Notes under the pieces: model-generated
The model's input: only the letters and a program-made list of their open reading frames with translations
Database searches by the model: none
What the model was told of the DNA's origin: nothing
Program-made: the position numbers and the translations under genes
Assembly (NCBI RefSeq): GCF_000355905.1
Contig: NZ_APLF01000012.1
Coordinates: 1-64,000 of the forward strand
Direction: 5' to 3'
Length of the DNA stretch: 64,000 nt
Source: Psychroflexus gondwanensis ACAM 44
GTDB taxonomy: Bacteria; Bacteroidota; Bacteroidia; Flavobacteriales; Flavobacteriaceae
Shown: positions 27,501-35,431 of the stretch, piece by piece
How positions within the stretch are numbered: the first letter of the stretch is position 1
Layout of the letters: each line of letters starts with the position of its first letter

Positions 27501-28393
27501 CTACAGCAATAAGAGCATTGGCTAAACAGGACATTAAGTTTGTTAATCAATACGATTTATCATCCCTTAAAGTTTTAGGAAGTGTAGGAGAGCCTATTAA
27601 TGAAGAAGCTTGGAATTGGTACAATGAAAATATTGGCAAAAAGAAATGCCCCATTGTAGATACGTGGTGGCAAACTGAAACAGGAGGTATCATGATCTCT
27701 CCAATTCCTTTTGTAACTCCCACCAAGCCTACTTATGCCACACTTCCTCTACCAGGTATACAGCCCTCTTTAATGGATGAAAAAGGAAATGAAATTGAAG
27801 GTAATAGCATATCTGGAAGACTATGCATTAAGCATCCTTGGCCAAGTATGGCAAGAACTGTTTATGGAAATCATCAACGCTATATCGACACTTATTATTC
27901 AGCTTATGAAAATATTTATTTCACTGGAGATGGGGCCCTTAGAGATGAGGTGGGTTACTACCGTATAACAGGTAGAGTAGACGATGTTATCATTGTGTCT
28001 GGTCATAATTTGGGAACTGCACCAATAGAAGATGCTATCAATGAGCATCCAGCAGTTGCAGAGTCTGCCATTGTAGGATTTCCTCACCAAGTGAAAGGAA
28101 ATGCTTTAGCTGGATTTATCATTTTGAAAAATGATGGAGAATCTAGAAATAGGGAAAATTTAAGTAAAGAAATTAATCAATTAATTTCAAGCAAAATAGG
28201 TCCTATAGCCAAGTTGGATCGTGTTCATTTTGTCTCTGGTTTACCTAAAACTCGAAGTGGAAAGATCATGAGAAGAATTATGAGAAAGGTATCTTCCAAC
28301 GAAGCAGATCAAATAGGAGACGTTTCAACTTTGCTCGATCCTACCATTGTTGATGAAATAAAAGAAAAGGTAGCCCCTTTTTTAAATGAATAA
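24533..28393 (+). CDS. Fused propionyl-CoA synthetase-like and acetyl-CoA synthetase-like protein
   Basis: One uninterrupted 1286-residue frame encodes two complete AMP-forming acyl-CoA synthetases. Module 1 (about residues 1-610) is PrpE/ACSS3-like: AMP-binding YTSGTTGSPKG (238-248), FTAPTAFRAIKKEDP, LAGERCD, HWWQTESGW and the catalytic PKTRSGKTLRR (Lys589). Module 2 (about 655-1286) is Acs-like: YTSGSTGTPKG (895-905), FYTAPTAIRALAK, TWWQTETGG and PKTRSGKIMRR (Lys1244). Each has its own N-terminal ACAS_N-like region. Both catalytic lysines are present, so both modules could be active, and both lie in a context that is the usual target of lysine acetylation control. Normal family length is about 630-650. 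The gene closes the locus of porin, symporter and sensor genes. Confidence 0.9.
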   Translation: MTYKEVYLKSIEHPEEFWLEESKKIKWFKAPTKALEQTSEGIYNWFPDGETNLSYLCLDQHVQDGFGDEIALIYDSAVRQKQVKHTYNEVLEKVSKLAGGLRELGVEKGDRVIIYMPMISHSLFSMLACARIGAIHSVVFGGFAPDELAMRIDDAKPKLIITATSGIEVDRLIAYKPMVDEAIEKAKHKVEKVIVFNRKLGVEFEEKSYDIDYLELMEKAKPVKAVALKSQDPSYILYTSGTTGSPKGVVRDTGGYAVGLKFSMENIYGTKPGDTFWAASDVGWVVGHSYIVYAPMIHRNTTIIYEGKPVKTPDAGAFWRVIEDHKVNVMFTAPTAFRAIKKEDPKGEFIKKYDISSLKYQFLAGERCDETTLKWAQNHLKVPVIDHWWQTESGWPIVANLMGLDALPIKPGSTGKPVPGYDLEILSEEGEVLPANTEGYICSKLPLPPGFMQTLWNNHERFKNGYLSKFPGYYFSGDGGFIDEEGYVFITGRIDDVINVSGHRFSTAALEEVVSQHPSVAECAVVGLQDALKGEIPLAIVVPRLGEENYESYKMQTEIIQLVRDKIGPIAALKNVVIVKRLPKTRSGKTLRRTLKKLVAGDPYNLPSTIEDPMVISEIIEIFDQQKIGAFSSNKNQVTQSLKALTKSYYTIDSLAKYIDVYRISQNDPENFWNTIAERNFVWRKKWDSVLKWNPEKAEVSWFEGAQLNITENAIDRHLKTRGNKTAIIWEPNNPDEEALHITYNELSKRVNKMANVLKRNGVQKGDRVCIYLPMIPELAISTLACARIGAVHSVVFAGFSASALSSRINDSDCKMVITSDGSYRGSKTIDLKGIVNEALESTPSVECVLVAKRTFSKIEMKENRDVWLHEELKKVDDKCEAEVMDAEDMLFILYTSGSTGTPKGMVHTTAGYMVYTAFSFKNVFQYKENDVYWCTADIGWITGHSYIVYGPLLNGATTLMFEGVPSYPDYGRFWDIVDKYKVNQFYTAPTAIRALAKQDIKFVNQYDLSSLKVLGSVGEPINEEAWNWYNENIGKKKCPIVDTWWQTETGGIMISPIPFVTPTKPTYATLPLPGIQPSLMDEKGNEIEGNSISGRLCIKHPWPSMARTVYGNHQRYIDTYYSAYENIYFTGDGALRDEVGYYRITGRVDDVIIVSGHNLGTAPIEDAINEHPAVAESAIVGFPHQVKGNALAGFIILKNDGESRNRENLSKEINQLISSKIGPIAKLDRVHFVSGLPKTRSGKIMRRIMRKVSSNEADQIGDVSTLLDPTIVDEIKEKVAPFLNE

Positions 28394-28510
28394 TGTGTTG
28401 AAATTTGGTTTAAGTTGATTTATTGAAATTTATAACCTATTCATTTAAAGGGAATTGATTTGGTGATAAACTTCATTTTTTTTATTTTTCTTGTTATTTA
28501 TTGAAATCCT

Positions 28511-28540
28511 TTTGTAGAATGCAATATTATATTAAATTTG
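28511..28540 (+). promoter_or_regulatory. Promoter of the tRNA-His gene
   Basis: TTG (28512-28514), 18 bases, then TAAATTTG (28533-28540), 20 bases before the first base of the tRNA. Close to the Bacteroidota consensus, with spacing one base short. Confidence 0.65.
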
Positions 28541-28560
28541 CAATGTCTTAAAAGACAACT

Positions 28561-28635
28561 GGTGGATGTAGCTCAGTTGGTTAGAGCACTGGTTTGTGGT
28601 ATCAGGGGTCGTGGGTTCGAGCCCCATCTTCCACC
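28561..28635 (+). tRNA. tRNA-His (GTG anticodon)
   Basis: The cloverleaf is clear: acceptor stem GTGGATG with CTTCCAC (one T-T mismatch), D arm GCTCAGTTGGTTAGAGC, anticodon arm CTGGT-TTGTGGT-ATCAG with anticodon GTG, and T arm GTGGG-TTCGAGC-CCCAT. The extra G at position -1 (28561) faces C73 (28635), the identity element of tRNA-His. The 3' CCA is not encoded and must be added. It is a single gene with its own promoter and terminator. Confidence 0.95.
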
Positions 28636-28637
28636 CA

Positions 28638-28671
28638 AAAAAGTCCTATCGTTTTTGATAGGACTTTTTTA
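28638..28671 (+). terminator. Terminator of the tRNA-His gene
   Basis: AAAGTCCTATC, a short loop, GATAGGACTTT and a T tract follow directly after the tRNA. The hairpin is near-symmetric and may also serve the M28 peptidase gene on the other strand. Confidence 0.85.
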
Positions 28672-28699
28672 TTTTAGACATTTTTATCTTTTTTTGTAG

Positions 28700-30037
28700 T
28701 TATCTCAGGATTTTTGAAGGAAAGACGACTACGCTTTCATGACCGTTTTTTCCAACCGCTGCTACTCCAAAGTAAAAATTATCGATAATAATTCCTTCTA
28801 GAGTCACTTCATTTACATTCTCGACATATCTAAAATGATCCCACGTTGGAGAAGTCGTGGATCTCCAGTAAATCTTATAGCCTTTAATATCTTTAGCCCC
28901 TTCTTGTTTCCATGCAAGTTTTACAGAAGGTTCTACAATACCACCAATCTCTACCTCTGTTGGGGCAGGAGGAGCCCATGCTAAACTAGCCATGGATATA
29001 GCGTTTACTGCCGTTAATTTTTTATGATAATCAAAATTGACATAGTCGATCACATCGCCGTATTCAATACCATCTTCTGTTCTGATATCTTGATGCTGAC
29101 GATTATAATTTTCATGAGCTTCCATAATACGTATCCCGGGGAAGCCTAAATCATTAAAAGGTTTATGATGGCCTCCACGACCAAAACGGTCTAGCCTGTA
29201 TACCATCATAGGATTCATTTCTGGCATATAGGTTTGCGTTGTTTTATGAACATACCTGGCCAGTTGTCTAGAACTCCCATCTACTTCTCCGCCATAAAAA
29301 CGCTTCATTTGTCGCTCCCTATCTGTTTCAGTTGGATTGTAAGCTTCACTAAAGATCCTAAACGTACGGTTGTCGATAACTCCATCCAAACCTTCAATAT
29401 TTCCTATCATATCGTTATTGAGAACTCCAATGATGTTCCACTGGTTTTCCTTAGCATATTTAGCCAAAAACTGCCCGCCATACAAACCTTGTTCTTCTCC
29501 ACTCAAACCTACGTAAACAATACTATGGTCAAACTCATATTGACTAAGAACACGGGCAGCTTCCATAGCCCCGGCAATTCCTGTAGCATTATCGTTGGCT
29601 CCGGGAGCGTCTGTTTTAAAATCCTGAGTGTCTGAGGCTCTAGAATCTATATCACCACTCATAATAACGTATGAATTTGGATATTTCTTTCCTTTTTGAA
29701 CAGCCACAACATTAACCACTTCTGCCGTTTTAGGAACTCGATTTCCCATTTCTGGCGTAACGGTTTCACTTTGATAAAAAACATTCAGGCAATCACCACA
29801 GTTTTTTGAAATACTTTCGAACTCGCCTTTGATCCATCGTCTAGCTGCGCCAATACCACGAGTATCGCTTTCTGTTTCACTAAAGGTATTTCGCGTTCCG
29901 AAATCAACTAGATTTTGAACCTTATATTCAAGTTTTTCAGCGGATAATTCATCCACAATGTCGTAAATCCTAGTATCTATCTGGCCGTAAAACAGACTTG
30001 TAAATCCTAGAAGGGCAATCGCTATAATTTTTTTCAT
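28700..30037 (-). CDS. Secreted M28-family metallopeptidase with C-terminal Fn3-like domain
   Basis: This predicted exported aminopeptidase has 445 residues from the start at 30037, which begins the signal peptide MKKIIAIALLGFTSLFYG; a start at 30058 would add seven residues. The M28 domain shows the metal-site segments SGDIDSR, PGANDNATG, GLSGEEQGLYG and NDMIG. The usual first ligand segment is GHxDS; here it reads GDIDS, with Asp in the histidine position. A C-terminal region (about residues 345-445, EPSVKLAWKQEG, IKGYKIYWRS) resembles a fibronectin type III domain. Its likely role is release of N-terminal residues from peptides outside the cytoplasm. Confidence 0.85.
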   Translation of the reverse strand: MKKIIAIALLGFTSLFYGQIDTRIYDIVDELSAEKLEYKVQNLVDFGTRNTFSETESDTRGIGAARRWIKGEFESISKNCGDCLNVFYQSETVTPEMGNRVPKTAEVVNVVAVQKGKKYPNSYVIMSGDIDSRASDTQDFKTDAPGANDNATGIAGAMEAARVLSQYEFDHSIVYVGLSGEEQGLYGGQFLAKYAKENQWNIIGVLNNDMIGNIEGLDGVIDNRTFRIFSEAYNPTETDRERQMKRFYGGEVDGSSRQLARYVHKTTQTYMPEMNPMMVYRLDRFGRGGHHKPFNDLGFPGIRIMEAHENYNRQHQDIRTEDGIEYGDVIDYVNFDYHKKLTAVNAISMASLAWAPPAPTEVEIGGIVEPSVKLAWKQEGAKDIKGYKIYWRSTTSPTWDHFRYVENVNEVTLEGIIIDNFYFGVAAVGKNGHESVVVFPSKILR

Positions 30038-30108
30038 AGTGTTTATTTTGAGGCTCAATTTACTATAATTTTAGAGGAATAAAAATTTTAAGAGCTACGG
30101 CGGTTTGT

Positions 30109-30116
30109 TATCTTTG
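30109..30116 (+). promoter_or_regulatory. Possible -7 box of pheT
   Basis: TATCTTTG matches TAnnTTTG and lies 20 bases before the pheT start. No TTG is present 19 bases upstream. Confidence 0.45.
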
Positions 30117-30136
30117 TGCCTTTATAGATATAAAGT

Positions 30137-32563
30137 ATGAAGATTTCTTACAATTGGTTAAAACAATTCATCAATACAAAATGGTCTGCAGAAGAGACTG
30201 AAGTTTTACTTACAGATTTAGGTCTTGAAGTAGAAGGCATTGAAGCTTTCGAATCTGTAAAAGGTGGACTAGAAGGTATCCTTGTAGGTCGTGTAGACTC
30301 TTGTGAACCCCATCCAAATGCCGACCGGCTGAAGTTAACTAAAGTCAATATTGGCACAGATAGCTTGCTCACTATTGTTTGTGGAGCTCCCAATGTTGCT
30401 GAAGGTCAATTAGTTCCTGTTGCAACCATTGGTACAACCTTATATGATGATAAAGGACAACCTTGGACTATCAAGAAAGGCAAGATAAGAGGAGAGGTGA
30501 GTGAAGGTATGATTTGTGCCGAGGACGAAATAGGTCTAGGTGGAAGTCACGATGGAATAATGGTTTTGGAAGATGCATTAGTACCTGGAACACCCTTAAA
30601 TGAAATATTTTCAGTGGAAATCGATCAGGTTTTTGAAATTGGCTTAACACCCAATAGAGCAGACGCTATGTCTCACTGGGGAGTAGCAAGAGATTTAAGA
30701 GCTGGATTAATTCAAAATGAAATCAACCTACCAATCGATACCCCTTCTGTGAGTAGTTTTCATGTGGAAAACAGAAGTCACAGGGTATCTATAGAAGTGA
30801 AAAAACCCAAATTGGCCCCTAGATACTGTGGCGTTACCATTTCTGGTATTGAGGTAAAGGAATCACCAGACTGGTTAAAAAATAAACTAAAAGCGATAGG
30901 AATAAATCCAAAAAATACTATTGTGGATGCCACAAATTATGTGATGTATGAGCTAGGGCAACCTCTACATGCTTTTGATTTAGACAAAATTAAAGATCGT
31001 AAAATCCAAGTCAAAACTTTAAAGAGCGGGACCAAGTTTACCACTTTAGATGGAATAGAAAGAGAACTCCATGAAGACGATTTAATGATTTGTGATTCAC
31101 AAAAACCACTTTGTATTGCTGGAGTTTTCGGAGGTTTAGAATCTGGAGTTACAAAAAATACGTCTAGCATATTTATAGAAAGTGCCTATTTTAATTCTGT
31201 AAGCATTCGTAAAACTGCCAAACGGCATGGTCTCAATACAGACGCTTCTTTTAGATACGAAAGAGGTATAGACCCTAATATTACAGAATTTGCTCTAAAA
31301 AGAGCGGTGTTGCTAATTCAAGAAATCTCAGGAGGTCTTGTGACTAGTGATGTAGATGATTTTTATCCTAAGAAGATTGAAGATTTTCAAGTGTTTCTCA
31401 CTTTCGATAAAATAAATCATTTGATAGGACAGGAAATTGATTCTGGAGTCATTAAGACCATTCTCACTTCTTTGGACATCAAAATAAACAATGTTTCGGA
31501 AAGTGGATTGGGACTTACTATCCCAGCTTATAGAGTAGATGTACAAAGGGAAGTGGATGTTATTGAGGAGATTTTGAGAGTATATGGGTATAATAATATT
31601 GAATCCGATAGTAAGTTCAATGTTTCTGTTGCCAACTCATCTCCTTACGATGACTATAAAGTTCAAAATAAAATAGCAGATCAACTTGTGTCTCAAGGTT
31701 TCTATGAAACGATGGCAAATTCTTTGACGACCAAATCCTACGTAGATTTAATCGACGACCTAGAGGAGGAACACAATGTAGATATTCTTAACGCTTTGAG
31801 TACCGACCTTGGCGTTATGAGGCAAACTATGCTGTGTTCTGGTTTGGAATCTTTAAGCTACAATATCAATAGGAAAAGCACCGATTTAAAATTCTTTGAA
31901 TTTGGTAAAACCTATCACAAATTCAATTTAGATTACGAGGAGCTTAAGCACTTGTCTTTATTTCTAACTGGTTTTAAATCTTCTAAGTCTTGGACCAGAC
32001 CCCAAGAAACCAGTGGCTTTTTTGAACTCAAAGCAATTTTAGCAAGCATTTTTGAAAAACTTGGAATTACAGATCTTTCCTATCATTCAGTAAAATCTTC
32101 ATTATTTTCAGAAGGTCTTATGGGTAAAATCAATACTAAAACCATTGTTGAATTTGGAAGAGTAAAACCTCATATTTTAAAGTCATTTGATATTGAACAA
32201 GAAGTTTTATATGCAGACGTTCACTGGGATGCTGTCTTAGAGGTAATTCAAAAGCATCAATTAAAAATAAAAGACATACCCAAGTATCCATCTACTCAAA
32301 GAGACTTTGCATTACTCTTAGATAAATCGATAAAATTTGATGATCTTAAAACATTGGCCTTTAAAACGGATAAGAATATTCTAAAGGATGTAGATTTATT
32401 TGATGTCTATGAAGGAGACAAGTTACCTGAAGAAAAAAAGAGCTACGCACTTAGGTTCAAATTTCTAGATGAAAAGAAAACACTCACCGACAAGCAGGTA
32501 GATAAAGTTATGAGTAAACTCCAAAATCGATTTGAAACTGAATTTGGTGCTAGTTTAAGGTAA
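30137..32563 (+). CDS. pheT: Phenylalanine--tRNA ligase beta subunit
   Basis: PheT forms an alpha2-beta2 synthetase with PheS and charges tRNA-Phe; the beta chain also edits tyrosine misacylation. The 808 residues show an N-terminal tRNA-binding OB fold (about 39-150; CEPHPNADRLKLTKVNIG), B3/B4 editing and B5 domains in the middle (ESAYFNSVSIRKTAKRHGL is near their border), a catalytic-like core and the C-terminal ferredoxin-like anticodon-binding domain (KYPSTQRDFALLLDKS). The length is normal. pheS is not in this window, so the two subunit genes are separate, as is common in Bacteroidota. Confidence 0.97.
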   Translation: MKISYNWLKQFINTKWSAEETEVLLTDLGLEVEGIEAFESVKGGLEGILVGRVDSCEPHPNADRLKLTKVNIGTDSLLTIVCGAPNVAEGQLVPVATIGTTLYDDKGQPWTIKKGKIRGEVSEGMICAEDEIGLGGSHDGIMVLEDALVPGTPLNEIFSVEIDQVFEIGLTPNRADAMSHWGVARDLRAGLIQNEINLPIDTPSVSSFHVENRSHRVSIEVKKPKLAPRYCGVTISGIEVKESPDWLKNKLKAIGINPKNTIVDATNYVMYELGQPLHAFDLDKIKDRKIQVKTLKSGTKFTTLDGIERELHEDDLMICDSQKPLCIAGVFGGLESGVTKNTSSIFIESAYFNSVSIRKTAKRHGLNTDASFRYERGIDPNITEFALKRAVLLIQEISGGLVTSDVDDFYPKKIEDFQVFLTFDKINHLIGQEIDSGVIKTILTSLDIKINNVSESGLGLTIPAYRVDVQREVDVIEEILRVYGYNNIESDSKFNVSVANSSPYDDYKVQNKIADQLVSQGFYETMANSLTTKSYVDLIDDLEEEHNVDILNALSTDLGVMRQTMLCSGLESLSYNINRKSTDLKFFEFGKTYHKFNLDYEELKHLSLFLTGFKSSKSWTRPQETSGFFELKAILASIFEKLGITDLSYHSVKSSLFSEGLMGKINTKTIVEFGRVKPHILKSFDIEQEVLYADVHWDAVLEVIQKHQLKIKDIPKYPSTQRDFALLLDKSIKFDDLKTLAFKTDKNILKDVDLFDVYEGDKLPEEKKSYALRFKFLDEKKTLTDKQVDKVMSKLQNRFETEFGASLR

Positions 32564-32641
32564 TTTGATTTTAAATGATATTCAAAATCCTTAATAGTCT
32601 TACATCGAGGCATTATTATTTTTAATGTAAATTAAATTGAA

Positions 32642-33078
32642 ATGGATTTACAAGATGACTTTGTAGAGCGAATGATTGAAGAATTTGTCCTAATTCATAA
32701 ATTCTTAGGTCTACAATTGTTGGAGATCAAGAAAGATGACGTCAAAGTAAGAGTTCCTTTTAGAGCTGAAGTGGTTGGAGACATAAGATCCAATCGGTGG
32801 TATGGAGGAATTATTACCACAATTATGGATTCAGTTGGAGGAGTGTAGGAAGAACTCATCTAAGCTCTTTAAAGGATAAGATGGCCACTATAGACATAAA
32901 AGTTGATTTTTTAAATCCTGCTCATGGCAAAGCTATAATAATAGAAGGAAAGACTTTAAGATTAAGATCTAGAATTTTTTTTGCTAACATGAAATGTTGG
33001 CTAGAAGAAGATCCTAATAAGGAGGTTTTAGCAGTGGGAAGAGGGGTCTATAATTTCATACGCTTACAACAAAGCTAA
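32642..33078 (+). pseudogene. Hotdog-fold thioesterase, frameshifted
   Basis: Two adjacent frames together encode one PaaI-type hotdog protein. The first (32642-32848) ends GGIITTIMDSVGGV, the conserved start of the central hotdog helix, then meets TAG. The second frame continues at once with GRTHLSSLKDKMATIDIKVDFLNPA and runs to 33078, ending in GVYNFIR. Joining them requires one missing base between about 32843 and 32848. The full product would be about 145 residues, the normal family length. It is either a recent pseudogene or a sequencing error; no slippery sequence for programmed frameshifting is seen. Such enzymes hydrolyse acyl-CoA thioesters. Confidence 0.8.
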
Positions 33079-33179
33079 TTCTTGATTGAATATATACTTA
33101 ATACGTGTTAAAATTTAAAGATGCTATTGTTTGAACTTAACTTAGTTACTACTTTTATCATCAACGATGAAAATGATAT

Positions 33180-33902
33180 ATGATGTTTCCAAGAACAAAT
33201 CTTAAAGATCAACTCGATAGAGTAAAATTCAAAAAGACTTCCAATGAAGATATTCTAAAGGAAGTTGAATTTATTTTCAGCAATGTTGATGCTGAAAATG
33301 ATACTATTTTGAATAAAATCGCCTCTGGTGACGATATGAATTTCAATGATTTTAATATCGATAAGTTAGAGTCAAGCAAAATTTACCATATCAAGCAGAT
33401 TGAACAAATATGTATCAATTATAGATTGAGGTTTTTGGATTCTAAATATTTCAAAGGCAAATTACCATACGAAGCCATCTCAAAAATTAAAACTTTAGAA
33501 GAAGAGCATGAGACAGACTTAAGGGGTTTTAAAATTATGGCACCTTCCAAATTGTTCAAACTCGAAAATGCAGATGATCCTTTATTATTTGCGCCTATTG
33601 GAAATGATTATTATTACCTAATCCATAAATGGGGAAACGACTTGAGTCCTTTTCGCCGTATTATGATGTGGCCATTCAAAACTTTCGAAAACTTTGTATT
33701 TTTTATTTTGTTTTCAGCTTTAATCGGTACATTCTTAGTCCCTAGTGGATTTTTTATGAATGAAGATAATTATACAACTGAGTTTATATTGCTCTACTTA
33801 TTTATGTTTAAATGGATAGGTGGAATCTCTATTTATTACGGTTTTGCAAAAGGCAAAAATTTTAACACCGCAATTTGGAGAAGTAAATATTATAATGCTT
33901 AA
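33180..33902 (+). CDS. Hypothetical membrane protein
   Basis: The 240-residue protein has a soluble N-terminal part of about 160 residues (charged and helical, with LKDQLDRVKFKK at the start and a HKWGNDLSPFRR segment before the membrane part). Two hydrophobic helices follow (about residues 171-190 and 201-222), ending in a short basic tail. I do not recognise a named family. The WGND/PFRR region followed by two helices resembles membrane-anchored cytosolic proteins seen in other Flavobacteria. A hairpin at 33947-33974 closes the transcription unit. No functional partner is apparent. Confidence 0.7.
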   Translation: MMFPRTNLKDQLDRVKFKKTSNEDILKEVEFIFSNVDAENDTILNKIASGDDMNFNDFNIDKLESSKIYHIKQIEQICINYRLRFLDSKYFKGKLPYEAISKIKTLEEEHETDLRGFKIMAPSKLFKLENADDPLLFAPIGNDYYYLIHKWGNDLSPFRRIMMWPFKTFENFVFFILFSALIGTFLVPSGFFMNEDNYTTEFILLYLFMFKWIGGISIYYGFAKGKNFNTAIWRSKYYNA

Positions 33903-33946
33903 AATTGCAACATGATAATTTTTCAATTTATAAAATATCAATTATC

Positions 33947-33974
33947 ACCCGCTATGTTTTGCGGGTTCCTTTTT
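33947..33974 (+). terminator. Terminator after the hypothetical membrane protein
   Basis: ACCCGC (33947-33952), an 8-base loop, GCGGGT (33961-33966), then a pyrimidine/T-rich run. A short but GC-rich stem. Confidence 0.6.
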
Positions 33975-34167
33975 AAGTCCTACAAAAAGCGACTTAAAAC
34001 AGTATTACTTTCCAAAAAATCACAACGAAAACACTGCAAGATTTCAAAGAAATGTGCTTTGAAGTCCAAGATAGCAGCGTAATTTCAATTCAACTTATGT
34101 CTACTATCAAGACCCGATTAAATTAACTTTAACCGCAAAACCCTTATATATTTAAATTTTAGAACTA

Positions 34168-35373
34168 ATGACACACGAAAATCTTCTAGAAGTCACCCAA
34201 CAGTTTGGGAGCCCCGTTTACGTTTATGATTCAGAAACTATAATAAATCAATATAAACGTCTTACGGAAGCCTTCAAGAAAGTAAAACATTTGCGTCTAC
34301 ATTATGCAGTTAAAGCCCTTTCAAATTTGAGTATTCTCCGTTTGTTCAATCAGCTGGGAAGTGGTTTAGATACGGTTTCTATACAAGAAGTTAGACTTGG
34401 TATAGCCGCTGGGGTTGATCCTGAAAAAATTATTTTTACTCCCAATGGTGTTTCCATGGAAGAGTTGGAAGAAGCTGTAGGTTTGGGAGTTCAAATTAAC
34501 ATAGATAATTTGCTTATTCTAGAACAATTTGGAGCAAAACATCCCAAAGTTCCTGTTTGTATTAGAATAAACCCACACGTTATGGCTGGCGGAAACACCA
34601 ATATTTCTGTAGGTCATATCGATTCAAAATTTGGTATTTCTATTCATCAAATGCCTCATGTATTACGTATTGTTGAAAATACAGGGATGACTATTAACGG
34701 TATCCACATGCATACCGGTAGTGATATTTTGGATATCGGAGTTTTCCTTCACGCAGCTGAGATTTTATTTGATGTGGCAGCTAAATTTCAAAATCTTGAA
34801 TTCTTAGATTTCGGAAGTGGATTTAAAGTCCCTTACCACGAGGGAGATATCGAAACGGACGTTGAAGAATTAGGTACAAAATTAACAAAGCGTTTCAATG
34901 AATTTTGTAAATCCTACGGTAAAGATTTAACCTTAGCCTTCGAGCCAGGTAAATTTTTGGTAAGTGATGCTGGTTTCTTTTTGGCTAAAGTTAATGTTGT
35001 CAAGCAAACAACTTCTACAGTGTTTGCTCAGATTGATTCTGGTTTCAATCATTTAGTTAGGCCTATGTTTTATGGTTCTAAGCATGATATTATAAATATA
35101 TCTCACCCAAAGCGCAACAAAAGATTTTATTCAGTTGTTGGTTATATTTGCGAAACCGACACTTTTGCCAATAACAAAATGATTACTGAAATAAGCGAAG
35201 GCGATATTCTAGCTTTTAAAAATGCTGGTGCCTATTGTTACTCTATGGCGAGTAACTATAATTCTAGATTTAGACCTCCAGAGGTCTTATGGCATAAAGG
35301 CAAGGCTCACCTGATTAGGCAACGAGAAACCTTCGATGATATCGTAAGAAACCAATTGGAAGTAGCACTTTAA
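34168..35373 (+). CDS. lysA: Diaminopimelate decarboxylase
   Basis: LysA makes L-lysine from meso-diaminopimelate with pyridoxal phosphate. The 401 residues carry the PLP lysine in LHYAVKALSN, the glycine-rich SVGHIDSKFGI and GIHMHTGSDI segments, GSGFKVPY, and the C-terminal ESP-like and AGAYCYSMASNYNSRFRPPE region, with the substrate-binding Cys and Tyr. The length is typical. The gene is monocistronic, follows a 265-base gap, and ends at the bidirectional hairpin shared with dsbD. Confidence 0.95.
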   Translation: MTHENLLEVTQQFGSPVYVYDSETIINQYKRLTEAFKKVKHLRLHYAVKALSNLSILRLFNQLGSGLDTVSIQEVRLGIAAGVDPEKIIFTPNGVSMEELEEAVGLGVQINIDNLLILEQFGAKHPKVPVCIRINPHVMAGGNTNISVGHIDSKFGISIHQMPHVLRIVENTGMTINGIHMHTGSDILDIGVFLHAAEILFDVAAKFQNLEFLDFGSGFKVPYHEGDIETDVEELGTKLTKRFNEFCKSYGKDLTLAFEPGKFLVSDAGFFLAKVNVVKQTTSTVFAQIDSGFNHLVRPMFYGSKHDIINISHPKRNKRFYSVVGYICETDTFANNKMITEISEGDILAFKNAGAYCYSMASNYNSRFRPPEVLWHKGKAHLIRQRETFDDIVRNQLEVAL

Positions 35374-35400
35374 AGAAACTTCATTTTATTAACACAGGAG

Positions 35401-35431
35401 AAAAAGGTAGAGATTTACACTCTACCTTTTT
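35401..35431. terminator. Bidirectional terminator between lysA and dsbD
   Basis: AAAAAGGTAGAG (35401-35412), a 7-base loop, CTCTACCTTTTT (35420-35431) form a 12-bp stem with A and T runs on both sides. It overlaps the dsbD stop codon and can terminate both convergent genes. Confidence 0.85.

Noticed and set aside
28561-28671. tRNA-His as an integration site for a mobile element
   Set aside because: The flanking genes are ordinary chromosomal genes, and no integrase or direct repeat of the tRNA end was found.
29234-29635. 133-codon open frame opposite the M28 peptidase gene
   Set aside because: It runs antisense through conserved peptidase codons and has no protein-like features.
32642-33078. 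Programmed frameshift in the thioesterase gene
   Set aside because: No slippery heptamer or downstream hairpin is present at the shift, and hotdog thioesterases are not known to use recoding.
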